From positions 1 through 32,122 of the forward strand of contig JBFYMA010000051.1 in assembly GCA_041305085.1 (NCBI GenBank): DNA of 32,122 nucleotides, read 5' to 3'. This DNA comes from SURF-58 sp041305085 (lineage in GTDB: Archaea; Nanobdellota; Nanobdellia; Woesearchaeales; UBA9642). Made by a program: the position numbers and the translations under genes. The notes beneath the pieces are model-generated. The model did not search any database and had not been told where the DNA came from. It saw only the letters and a program-made list of their open reading frames with translations. Shown piece by piece: positions 6,618 through 13,249 of the stretch. Numbering within the stretch: the stretch's first letter is position 1; each line of letters begins with the position of its first letter.

Positions 6618-7130
6618 ATGGTTAACAAATTTGCTAAAACAGGACTGCAAATCATTCTCATAGCTTGTGTGTTCCTGCTAGGAGTATTTTCAACAAACAT
6701 ATATGCAGAGCTCAACCAGGAGCAGCCGCTTTCAACAGCAAACAGCCAGGCTTCTCAATTAACAATCCAGACACCTCCTGACAAGATAAAAGCAAGCCAG
6801 ATAAAAGTCTACCAGAGCAGGGTCGTGCTGGACATACAAAACGCTGAATGGGCAAGCTTTACGCCAACAGGCTCAATGGAGCCAGTCCTTAACGAAAACT
6901 CCAATGCCATAGAAGTGGTTCCTAAATCTGAGGATGAGATAGAGATCGGAGACATATGCAGCTATAAATCCCAGTACTCCTCAGGCAGCATAATACACAG
7001 GGTTGTCTACAAAGGCCAGGACGAAAAAGGAACATATTTTGTTTTCAAAGGAGACAACAACCCGGCCTCAGACCCTGGAAGAATAAGGTTTGACCAGATC
7101 CAAAGGTGTGTTGTTGCAATTGTTTACTGA
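6618..7130 (+). CDS. Signal peptidase I, archaeal Ser-His type (S26B)
   Basis: Membrane-bound signal peptidase that cleaves secretory signal peptides on the outer face of the membrane. It has 170 residues: a single N-terminal TM segment (about residues 9-30), then the S26 core with TGSMEPVL (nucleophile Ser86), IIHRVV (His127, replacing the bacterial lysine as in archaeal and ER enzymes) and KGDNNPASDPG (Asp146). It lacks the second TM helix found in some archaeal homologues. A likely leaderless promoter lies upstream. A 27-codon membrane ORF with its own ribosome binding site follows 13 bp after the stop. Confidence 0.9.
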   Translation: MVNKFAKTGLQIILIACVFLLGVFSTNIYAELNQEQPLSTANSQASQLTIQTPPDKIKASQIKVYQSRVVLDIQNAEWASFTPTGSMEPVLNENSNAIEVVPKSEDEIEIGDICSYKSQYSSGSIIHRVVYKGQDEKGTYFVFKGDNNPASDPGRIRFDQIQRCVVAIVY

Positions 7131-7143
7131 TTCTGGAGGAAAA

Positions 7144-7227
7144 ATGAACCAAACATTCAAAAGCATAATATATTTCGCCATTGCTACATTGTTTATACTT
7201 ATAACCATTCTCAGAGGAACTGTATAG
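7144..7227 (+). CDS. Single-TM microprotein, 27 aa
   Basis: MNQTFKSIIYFAIATLFILI plus TILRGTV, then TAG. GGAGG at 7136-7140, four bases before the ATG, is one of the strongest ribosome binding sites in the window. The product is one hydrophobic helix with a short polar N-terminus and a basic C-terminal end. It follows the signal peptidase stop by 13 bp and so probably shares its transcript. I know no named family. It could be a small partner or regulator of the peptidase, replacing its missing second TM helix; that is speculation. Confidence 0.55.
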   Translation: MNQTFKSIIYFAIATLFILITILRGTV

Positions 7228-7276
7228 GCAAACCACTCCCCAAACCTTTATAAACAAAGCTTTTTCTCTGTTTTAG

Positions 7277-8170
7277 ATGGACAAGGAAGTTCTTGAAAGC
7301 TATAGAAAGGCTGGTAGGATAGCCCAGGAAGCCCTTCTACACGGCAAAACCTTGATAAAGCCTGGAGAAAAGCTCTTGGCAGTGTGTGACAGCGTAGAGG
7401 AGTTCATAGCCTCAAAAGGCGCAAAAACAGCTTTTCCTGCCCAGATATCTGTGAATAACATCGCAGCCCATTATTGCCCTGATTTTGAGGATAAGACAGA
7501 ATTCCAGCAAGGAGACCTTGTAAAGCTGGATGTAGGAGTCCATGTAGATGGCTATGTTGGGGATAACGCTCTGACTGTAGACCTCGGAGACCACAAAGAG
7601 CTTGTGCAGGCTTCAAAAGATGCATTAAGCGCAGCCCTGAAGCTTGTAAAGCCTGGAATAACCATTTCAGAGCTTGGAAGAGCCATACACGAAGCCATAA
7701 AAAGCTATAATCTCAGCCCAATAAAGAACCTCTCAGGGCATGGCCTGGGAAGGTTTGAGATACATACAAGTCCCAGCATCCCAAACTTTGACACAGGAGA
7801 CAATACAGGGCTGGAAGAAGGAACTGCAATTGCAATAGAGCCTTTTGCCACAAACGGTGCAGGAAGCATATATGAAAGCTCCAATGCAACTATTTTTTCC
7901 CAGCACTCAACAAAGCCAGTCAGAAGCCCCTTTGCAAGGGAGATACTCAGGAGTATAGAGCAGTACGAAGGCCTGCCATTTGCCAAGAGGTGGCTTGTAA
8001 AAAAGTTTGGCCCTGGAAAAACTGCTTTTGGACTGAAAGAGCTGTTAAAGGTGAATATATTGCAGGAGCATCCTCCGCTGCCTGAAAAAGGAAAAGGCCT
8101 TGTAAGCCAGGCAGAGCACACAATAATAGTTCTTGACAAGCCCATAATAACCACTCAGCTTGATGACTGA
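7277..8170 (+). CDS. map: Methionine aminopeptidase, type II
   Basis: Cytosolic dinuclear metalloprotease removing N-terminal methionine from new proteins. The 297-residue length matches archaeal type II enzymes. Metal ligands are all visible: Asp85 and Asp96 (KLDVGVHVDGYVGD), His155 (SGHGLG), Glu188 (AIEPF) and Glu280 (QAEHT), with substrate-site His65 (NNIAAHY) and His163. The type II insertion lies between about residues 190 and 260. CTTTATAAAC at 7244-7253 sits about 27 bp before the ATG, indicating a leaderless transcript. Confidence 0.97.
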   Translation: MDKEVLESYRKAGRIAQEALLHGKTLIKPGEKLLAVCDSVEEFIASKGAKTAFPAQISVNNIAAHYCPDFEDKTEFQQGDLVKLDVGVHVDGYVGDNALTVDLGDHKELVQASKDALSAALKLVKPGITISELGRAIHEAIKSYNLSPIKNLSGHGLGRFEIHTSPSIPNFDTGDNTGLEEGTAIAIEPFATNGAGSIYESSNATIFSQHSTKPVRSPFAREILRSIEQYEGLPFAKRWLVKKFGPGKTAFGLKELLKVNILQEHPPLPEKGKGLVSQAEHTIIVLDKPIITTQLDD

Positions 8171-8225
8171 GCAGTATCGCAAATTATTTAAACAATTAAG
8201 CTCTATTAATTATTGGTGATTGATT

Positions 8226-8582
8226 ATGCCTGCAAAAAGCCCAGCAAAAACACGCAAAAAACCAAAAAAAACTTCTTATTCTGAAATTCAGAGGAAAAAA
8301 GATCTTCAAAACCTTCAAAAATCCTATGAAACAGACATAAAACATCTGAAAGAGAGCGCTGAAAAGCTCAAAAAGCAGATAGAAAAAGAAAAACAACTTT
8401 TCGAGCAAAAAGCCAGGCAGGAGTATGAAAAAGTAAAGACAAGGATTCATAAGACAAAGAAAAGCATTAAGACCAAGGCAAAAAAAGCAAGAATAACCAT
8501 AAAAAAACATCCATTCCTTGCTGTGGGTGCAGCAGCGCTTGGCGGCGCAATACTTGCAAGAATTTTTAGAAAAAGAAAATGA
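8226..8582 (+). CDS. DUF883/ElaB-like tail-anchored coiled-coil protein
   Basis: The 118-residue protein has a very basic N-terminus (about 1-25), a charged coiled coil (about 30-90) and a C-terminal Gly/Ala-rich membrane segment preceded by KKHPFLAVGAAALGG and ending RIFRKRK. This is the ElaB/YqjD (DUF883) layout, matching the protein at 754-1026. The ATG at 8226 is chosen over a TTG two codons earlier because GGTGAT (8215-8220) is correctly spaced from it. Its stop overlaps the next ATG (ATGA). A TATA-like TTATTTAAAC lies near 8184-8193. The role is unknown in archaea. Confidence 0.7.
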   Translation: MPAKSPAKTRKKPKKTSYSEIQRKKDLQNLQKSYETDIKHLKESAEKLKKQIEKEKQLFEQKARQEYEKVKTRIHKTKKSIKTKAKKARITIKKHPFLAVGAAALGGAILARIFRKRK

Positions 8583-8917
8583 AGAAAAAAAAGAAAAAAT
8601 CATTTTTCCAGGGATTCATAGACTTTGTAGTCGGCTCAGGAAAAGATGTGCTGTTTGATGCGCTGCAGGAAAAGGTCTCTGAAACAATAGACGGCGCAGA
8701 GGAAAAGCTGGAAAGGGCAATAAAAAAGATTCTGTCAATAGTTACTGTTTTCTCAGTAATATTCATAGGGTTTATATTTGTGCTCGTGGGACTTTCAAAA
8801 TACCTTAGTGAAGCAGTCTCAGGCTTTAAGTTTGGAATTGGTTACATAGTTGTGGGAGCAATATTGATAATGCTTGCACTTCTTTTCAGGATTGCTGCAA
8901 ATTCTTCAAGAAGCTAG
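8579..8917 (+). CDS. YqjE-like two-TM membrane protein
   Basis: A 112-residue protein with a Lys-rich start, an amphipathic helical region (about 10-50) and two TM helices (about 52-76 and 86-106), with a short polar tail. It is translationally coupled to the DUF883-like gene through an ATGA overlap, as bacterial YqjD-YqjE pairs are adjacent; assignment to the DUF1469/holin-III type is by layout only. The gene at 404-742 is the same length, has the same topology and carries the in-frame TGA that this copy lacks. Its 3' end overlaps the convergent Kazal gene by 4 bp. Confidence 0.7.
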   Translation: MKKKKKKSFFQGFIDFVVGSGKDVLFDALQEKVSETIDGAEEKLERAIKKILSIVTVFSVIFIGFIFVLVGLSKYLSEAVSGFKFGIGYIVVGAILIMLALLFRIAANSSRS

Positions 8918-9162
8918 GAGCAGGCACCTTCATAATAGATAACTGTAACTCCAAGGCAGTCTGCAAAACAGGAATTCTTATAGGTTTGGCCGTCAATACC
9001 GCAGACAGGCTTTTCCCAGTCAACACAGCCGCAAAAACTCTGAGGAGCAAGCGCTTTTCCAATGAGTGTGTCCTTGAAATAGGAGTTTATGAACAGGACA
9101 AGTGATAAAAGCGCAACAACCGCAATAATCACCACTAAAAAAACCTGCATCTTCTCGTTCAT
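8914..9162 (-). CDS. Membrane-anchored Kazal-type inhibitor domain protein
   Basis: Eighty-two residues: an N-terminal TM anchor (about residues 5-27), a short linker, then a Kazal-like domain with six cysteines (CGC near 44-46, PVCGIDGQTY, NSCFADC, final GAC). PVCGxDGxTYxNxCxxxC is the Kazal core pattern; three disulfides on the cell exterior are expected. Kazal domains usually inhibit serine proteases, and the putative P1 site would lie between the second and third cysteines, but target and activity are unknown. A TATA-like TTAAATATTT (9184-9193) about 27 bp upstream suggests a leaderless transcript. Confidence 0.8.
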   Translation of the reverse strand: MNEKMQVFLVVIIAVVALLSLVLFINSYFKDTLIGKALAPQSFCGCVDWEKPVCGIDGQTYKNSCFADCLGVTVIYYEGACS

Positions 9163-9252
9163 AACCCAAAATCTGTGAAAGGAAATATTTAAGCTTTTCT
9201 ATCAAATAGCACAACTAGTAAACACTGAAGAATTTTTTGCTCATCTTGATTT

Positions 9253-9378
9253 TCACTTTTTGCTTCCTTTTTTCAGCCCGAGCTTTTTTCTGAGTTTGTT
9301 ATAGTAGGAATGGCTTCCCAGATGGATTTCCCTGAATTTCCCATTATTAATATTGCCGACAATTGAGCACAACAGTAA
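9253..9378 (-). pseudogene. 3' remnant of an unrecognised gene
   Basis: On the minus strand a 41-codon open stretch ends KFREIHLGSHSYYNKLRKK followed by LGLKKGSKK and TGA. It has the balanced, basic composition of a protein C-terminus, but it is bounded upstream by a TAA (9379-9381) and has no start codon with signals. The break coincides with the tail of the dispersed repeat at 9382, as if the 5' part of the gene had been replaced. I do not recognise the family. The rest of 9163-9548 holds only the Kazal and mre11 promoters and a small hairpin near 9463-9477. Confidence 0.4.
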
Positions 9379-9381
9379 TTA

Positions 9382-9399
9382 GGTGCATTTTTGTTATTT
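9382..9399 (+). repeat. Tail relic of the dispersed structured repeat
   Basis: GGTGCATTTTTGTTATTT matches the 3' tail of copies 1, 3 and 4 (GCRCATTTTTGTTATT or GCAGCATTTTTGTTATT). No 5' arms are present. Confidence 0.5.
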
Positions 9400-9548
9400 T
9401 TCAATGCTTGGTATTGGAGGAAAGCTGAATGTTGGTTCAGGATGCAGACTCTCAAGAAAACACCACATAGAATATGTGCTATATTTAAGGCATTTTTTTT
9501 AAATATTTTTCCCCAAACTTTAAAAAACCTTGTTCTTTTCCTTTAGCC

Positions 9549-10742
9549 ATGAAATTCGCCCACATGGCAGACATCCACATAGGAAGCTGGAGGGATCCAA
9601 AAATAAAGGCGCTGAGCAGCCTGGCATTTAAAAAAGCAATAGGTCTATGCATACAAAAGCAGGCAGATTTTGTGCTTATTGCAGGAGACCTTTTCAATAA
9701 TGCATTGCCAGCCATAGACAGCGTCAAGGAGTGCGTAAAACAGCTCAAGCGGTTAAAGGATAATAATATTCCTGTGTATCTTATTGGAGGAAGCCATGAC
9801 TATTCTGCCAGTGGCAAGACAATGCTTGATGTGCTGGAAGAGGCAGGCCTTTGCAAGAATGTGATGAAGGGAAGCATAGAGAATGACATTCTGACACTCA
9901 ATTTTACGCAGGACAAAAACACAAAAGCCAAAATTACGGGGATTTTGGGCAAAAGAGGAATGCTGGACAAGGCATATTATGAGAAATTGGACAGGCAAAG
10001 CCTTGAGAAAGAAGAAGGCTTCAAGATATTTATGTTTCACACCGCCCTTACTGAGCTAAAGACAAAGGCAATGGATGCGATGAACTCCTCTCCATTATCA
10101 CTTCTTCCAAAAGATTTTGACTATTATGCAGGAGGCCATGTTCACATGGTTATGGAAAAACAGCACGGAAAAGGAAAAATTGTTTATCCCGGGCCATTGT
10201 TTCCTGCAAACTTTGCAGAGCTGGAAGAGCTTGGCAAAGGAGGATTTTATTTTTTTGTAGACGGAAAAATCCAAAGGCAGGAGATAGAAATAAAGCCAGT
10301 TGCCTCATTTATTATAAATGCAGACAGCAAAACCCCTGAAAAACTTCAGGATGAAATCCTGGAAAAAATAAATTCAGCAGATTTAGATAATAATATAGTT
10401 CTGCTGAGGGTTGCTGGCCAGCTGGACGGAAAGCCAACAGATGTTGACTTCAGGAAAATATTCCAGGAAATATACAGCAAAAAAGCTTTCTTTGCCATGA
10501 AGAACACAAGCAAGCTGATAGGAGAGAGCTTTGAAGCGTTGAAGCAGGAGATAGATTCTCCTAACAGAATAGAGGAAGAGATTCTGAAAAAGCACGCAGC
10601 GCAGTTCAGGACAGACTTTGACCAGTCAGAGCTAGCAAAAAAACTGTTTTCAGTTCTGGACAGCGAAAAGCACGAAGGCGAAAAGCAGTACGAATATGAA
10701 GCAAGGATAAAGAAGGCAGCCAGCAAAGTATTGGAGTTGTAA
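9549..10742 (+). CDS. mre11: DNA double-strand break repair nuclease Mre11
   Basis: Calcineurin-like phosphoesterase partner of Rad50, a 3'-5' exonuclease and endonuclease acting on DNA ends. In 397 residues the metal motifs occur in order: ADIHIG (Asp8, His10), AGDLFN (Asp47), GSHDYS (His83, with Ser in place of the common Asn of GNHD), FHTAL and GGHVHM. The C-terminal part should carry the capping and Rad50-binding regions. TATA-like sequences at 9498-9508 and 9518-9527 precede it. A nudix gene follows 1 bp after the stop. rad50 lies 5.7 kb upstream, so the usual archaeal operon is broken up. Confidence 0.93.
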   Translation: MKFAHMADIHIGSWRDPKIKALSSLAFKKAIGLCIQKQADFVLIAGDLFNNALPAIDSVKECVKQLKRLKDNNIPVYLIGGSHDYSASGKTMLDVLEEAGLCKNVMKGSIENDILTLNFTQDKNTKAKITGILGKRGMLDKAYYEKLDRQSLEKEEGFKIFMFHTALTELKTKAMDAMNSSPLSLLPKDFDYYAGGHVHMVMEKQHGKGKIVYPGPLFPANFAELEELGKGGFYFFVDGKIQRQEIEIKPVASFIINADSKTPEKLQDEILEKINSADLDNNIVLLRVAGQLDGKPTDVDFRKIFQEIYSKKAFFAMKNTSKLIGESFEALKQEIDSPNRIEEEILKKHAAQFRTDFDQSELAKKLFSVLDSEKHEGEKQYEYEARIKKAASKVLEL

Positions 10743-10743
10743 A

Positions 10744-11202
10744 ATGAGGCTTCCAACTCAACTTCAGGCAATAATTTTCAGAAAGAAAAACAGCAAAACA
10801 GAATTCCTGTTACTGAAAAGGATCAAGGAAAAAGGGGGATTCTGGCAGCCGTCCGGAGGAGGATTGGAGGAAAAAGACAACTCAAGACTGGATGCGCTTT
10901 ACAGAGAGATACAGGAAGAGACAGGAATAACTAAAGATAAAATAAAAAAAATATTTGAAGATGTCTATGAGTTTGACTTTATAGATAACTGGGTGGATGG
11001 CTCCAAAAAGAAAATGCACGAGCATGTTTTTGGTGTAGAGGTCGAGCCTGATACAGAAGTGAACATAAAAAACAATGTTTATACAGAGCATGAAGAATAC
11101 AGATGGGTTTCTTTTGAAGACGCGCTAAAGTTTCTTAAGTGGAGAACAGGGAAAACAGCGCTGAGAAAACTTTGGGAATTATTGAAAATTTCGCAGGGTT
11201 GA
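10744..11202 (+). CDS. Nudix hydrolase
   Basis: A 152-residue Nudix-fold pyrophosphohydrolase, probably acting on a nucleoside diphosphate derivative. The box reads GGGLEE...YREIQEETGI, with the catalytic REXXEE complete, but the upstream conserved Glu position (eight residues before Arg) is Asn. The WQPSGGG lead-in resembles dATP or diadenosine-type hydrolases. It starts 1 bp after mre11 and is surely cotranscribed, which might hint at nucleotide-pool cleansing alongside repair. The last codons (LLKISQG and stop) lie inside copy 2 of the dispersed repeat, so the C-terminus may have been altered by that element. Confidence 0.85.
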   Translation: MRLPTQLQAIIFRKKNSKTEFLLLKRIKEKGGFWQPSGGGLEEKDNSRLDALYREIQEETGITKDKIKKIFEDVYEFDFIDNWVDGSKKKMHEHVFGVEVEPDTEVNIKNNVYTEHEEYRWVSFEDALKFLKWRTGKTALRKLWELLKISQG

Positions 11203-11269
11203 ATATCACAGAGTGATACCAGCAACATCTGTTGCTCTGTACCCCTACCTTCAGGTCGAAATTTTCAAT
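11181..11269 (+). repeat. Dispersed structured repeat, copy 2
   Basis: ATTGAAAATTTCG (11181-11193) pairs perfectly with CGAAATTTTCAAT (11257-11269), a 13-bp closing stem whose inner pairs differ from copy 4 in a compensated way (TTTCG/CGAAA here, TTGCGC/GCGCAA there). Inside lie TTGAATATCACAGAGTGAT, GCAAC-ATCT-GTTGC and a shortened CCCCTACCTTCAGGT in place of the second hairpin. It overlaps the nudix stop codon. Confidence 0.75.
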
Positions 11270-11273
11270 TCCT

Positions 11274-11405
11274 AAAATGCGCCTGAGAAGATTGTGAGCC
11301 TGTAATATCACAGAGTGATTCCAGAAATCCTTGATTGCTCTGCACCCCTGCTTTGAGGTAGGGGATAGGGCTAGCTATTCAGTCATAAGGCACATTTTTG
11401 TTATT
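11274..11405 (+). repeat. Dispersed structured repeat, copy 3
   Basis: This copy starts five bases after copy 2. AAAATGCGCC (11274-11283) pairs with GGCACATTTT (11389-11398) with one mismatch. It keeps AATATCACAGAGTGAT, a degenerate first hairpin (AATC-CTT-GATT), the second hairpin CCCCTgCtttgaGgTAGGGG (11345-11364) and the tail CACATTTTTGTTATT. It is the most diverged of the full copies. Together with copy 2 it fills the 254 bp before the ABC transporter promoter. Confidence 0.65.
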
Positions 11406-11456
11406 TAACTGTTGTAAATTCATCAATTTTATATATTGGTTATTATCCCGAAAAGC

Positions 11457-12446
11457 ATGGCAATCATCGAGATAAAAGATCTCTCAAAAAGCTTTAACGG
11501 GTTTGAGGCAGTAAAGAAAATCAGCCTTGAAATCAATGAAGGAGAGCTTTTCGGCCTTCTCGGTCCTAATGGCGCAGGAAAGACTACAACAATTTCCATG
11601 CTCTCAACACTTCTCCAGCCAACTTCTGGCTCTGCGGTTCTCTGCAACCATAATATTGCTCATGAAAAAGATGAAGTAAGGAAGTGCATAGGGCTTGTTT
11701 TTCAGGATCCAAGCCTGGATATTGACCTTACTGGTAGGGAAAATCTGGATTTTCACGGTCGGCTCTACGATATGCCTAAGGATAAAAGGCAGAAGAGGAT
11801 AAATGAAGTGCTGAAGCTTGTTGATTTAGAGGACAAGGCTGACAAGCTTGTAAAGACTTTTTCAGGAGGGATGAAAAGAAGGCTCGAAATTGCAAGAGGA
11901 TTGATGCACAAGCCAAGAGTGCTATTTCTGGACGAGCCAACTATAGGCCTTGATCCCCAGACCAGGAGAAAGCTTTGGGAGTACATAAAAAACTTCAACA
12001 AAAAAGAAAAAATCACAATAATACTCACAACCCATTATCTTGAAGAGGCAGACTTTTTGTGCGAAAGGATAGCAATAATAGACCATGGAAAAATAATTGC
12101 ACTGGACACTCCTGAAAACCTGAAAAAAGTGCTTGGAGGGGATGTTATTACCCTTGACTCAACCAATCCTGAAAAACTGAAAAATATTTTAGGAAAGCAT
12201 GACTGGCTGAAAAGTGTTAGTATAATAGAGAACAAGCTGAACATTGTTTCAGACAACGGAAGCACTGCAATTCCAAAGCTGATAGAAACTGCAAACAACA
12301 ACAGCATCACAATAAATTCTGTAACCCTCAAAACACCAACGCTTGAGGATGTATTCATACACTATACTGGAAGAACAATTAGAGAGGAGACTGGAAGTGC
12401 AAAGGACAATTTCAGGATGCACGCCAGAATAAGAGGAAGAAGATAA
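11457..12446 (+). CDS. ABC-2 type exporter, ATP-binding subunit
   Basis: ATPase of a DrrA/CcmA-like ABC-2 exporter acting at the inner face of the membrane. In 329 residues: Walker A GPNGAGKT (36-43), Q-loop VFQDPSLD, signature SGGMKRR (from residue 136), Walker B VLFLDEPTIGLDP, and the H-loop in TTHYLEEAD. The C-terminal roughly 100 residues form the DrrA-type extension. The ATG at 11457 is preferred over TTG 11436 because TTTTATATATT (11427-11437) is about 25 bp before it, giving a leaderless mRNA. The stop overlaps the permease start by one base, so the two form a transport operon. The substrate is unknown. Confidence 0.92.
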   Translation: MAIIEIKDLSKSFNGFEAVKKISLEINEGELFGLLGPNGAGKTTTISMLSTLLQPTSGSAVLCNHNIAHEKDEVRKCIGLVFQDPSLDIDLTGRENLDFHGRLYDMPKDKRQKRINEVLKLVDLEDKADKLVKTFSGGMKRRLEIARGLMHKPRVLFLDEPTIGLDPQTRRKLWEYIKNFNKKEKITIILTTHYLEEADFLCERIAIIDHGKIIALDTPENLKKVLGGDVITLDSTNPEKLKNILGKHDWLKSVSIIENKLNIVSDNGSTAIPKLIETANNNSITINSVTLKTPTLEDVFIHYTGRTIREETGSAKDNFRMHARIRGRR

Positions 12447-13207
12447 TGATTTTTTCAACAATATATACAATATGGCTTAGGGAAATGAAGAAGTTTCTTA
12501 GGGAAAAGTCCAGAATTATAGGCAATCTTGCCACGCCCTTTTTCTGGCTTGCCATAATGGGTGTTGGGCTGGGGTCAACTTTCAGCATCCCAAACTCAAA
12601 TTACAGCTATTTGTCATTTGTCGCTCCAGGAATAATAGGGATGTCACTTCTTTTTACATCTATTTTTTCTGCAATAACAATAATATTTGACAAGCAGTTC
12701 GGCTTTATGAAAGAGATACTTGTTGCGCCCATATCCAGAGCAGGAATTGTAATTGGAAAAATTCTTGGCAGCACAACAACCTCTGTGGGCACTGGAATAA
12801 TAATATTTGTTATGGCGGCGCTTATGGGAGGCATACCCCTCCAGAACATAACTCCTGTTGCAGTTGTTGGCGTTTTAGTGCTCATGATTCTAATATGCTT
12901 TGCATTTGTCTCTATTGGAATAATGATTGCCTCGAGAATGCAGAGCATGGAAGGCTTCCAGATGGTGATGAGCTTTCTAGTAATACCTATGTTCCTTTTG
13001 TCAGGGGCATTTTTTCCCATAGAAAACGCCCCAATATGGCTGAAGACATTCGCGTTTATTGACCCATTGATGTATGGGGTGGATGGAATGAGGGGGCTGC
13101 TGACTGGAATATCTGCCCTGCCTGTAATCGCAGACATAGGAATCCTTGCAGGCTTCTCATTGATAGTTATACTTATCTGCAGCTATTTGTTCAGCAGGAT
13201 GGAATAA
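12446..13207 (+). CDS. ABC-2 type exporter, permease subunit
   Basis: A 253-residue integral membrane protein with about six TM helices of the DrrB/NodJ ABC-2 family: REMKKFLREKSRIIGNLATP at the N-terminal elbow, and the family-typical FLLSGAFFPIENAP near residue 190 followed by PLMYGVDGMRGLL. It starts within the ATPase stop codon (TAATG), and one homodimer or two copies would pair with the ATPase. Drug, lipid or polysaccharide export are all possible. Confidence 0.9.
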   Translation: MIFSTIYTIWLREMKKFLREKSRIIGNLATPFFWLAIMGVGLGSTFSIPNSNYSYLSFVAPGIIGMSLLFTSIFSAITIIFDKQFGFMKEILVAPISRAGIVIGKILGSTTTSVGTGIIIFVMAALMGGIPLQNITPVAVVGVLVLMILICFAFVSIGIMIASRMQSMEGFQMVMSFLVIPMFLLSGAFFPIENAPIWLKTFAFIDPLMYGVDGMRGLLTGISALPVIADIGILAGFSLIVILICSYLFSRME

Positions 13208-13249
13208 TTTTCTGCAAAACCTTAAAAACAAGCAGGTTCTCCCAATAGC

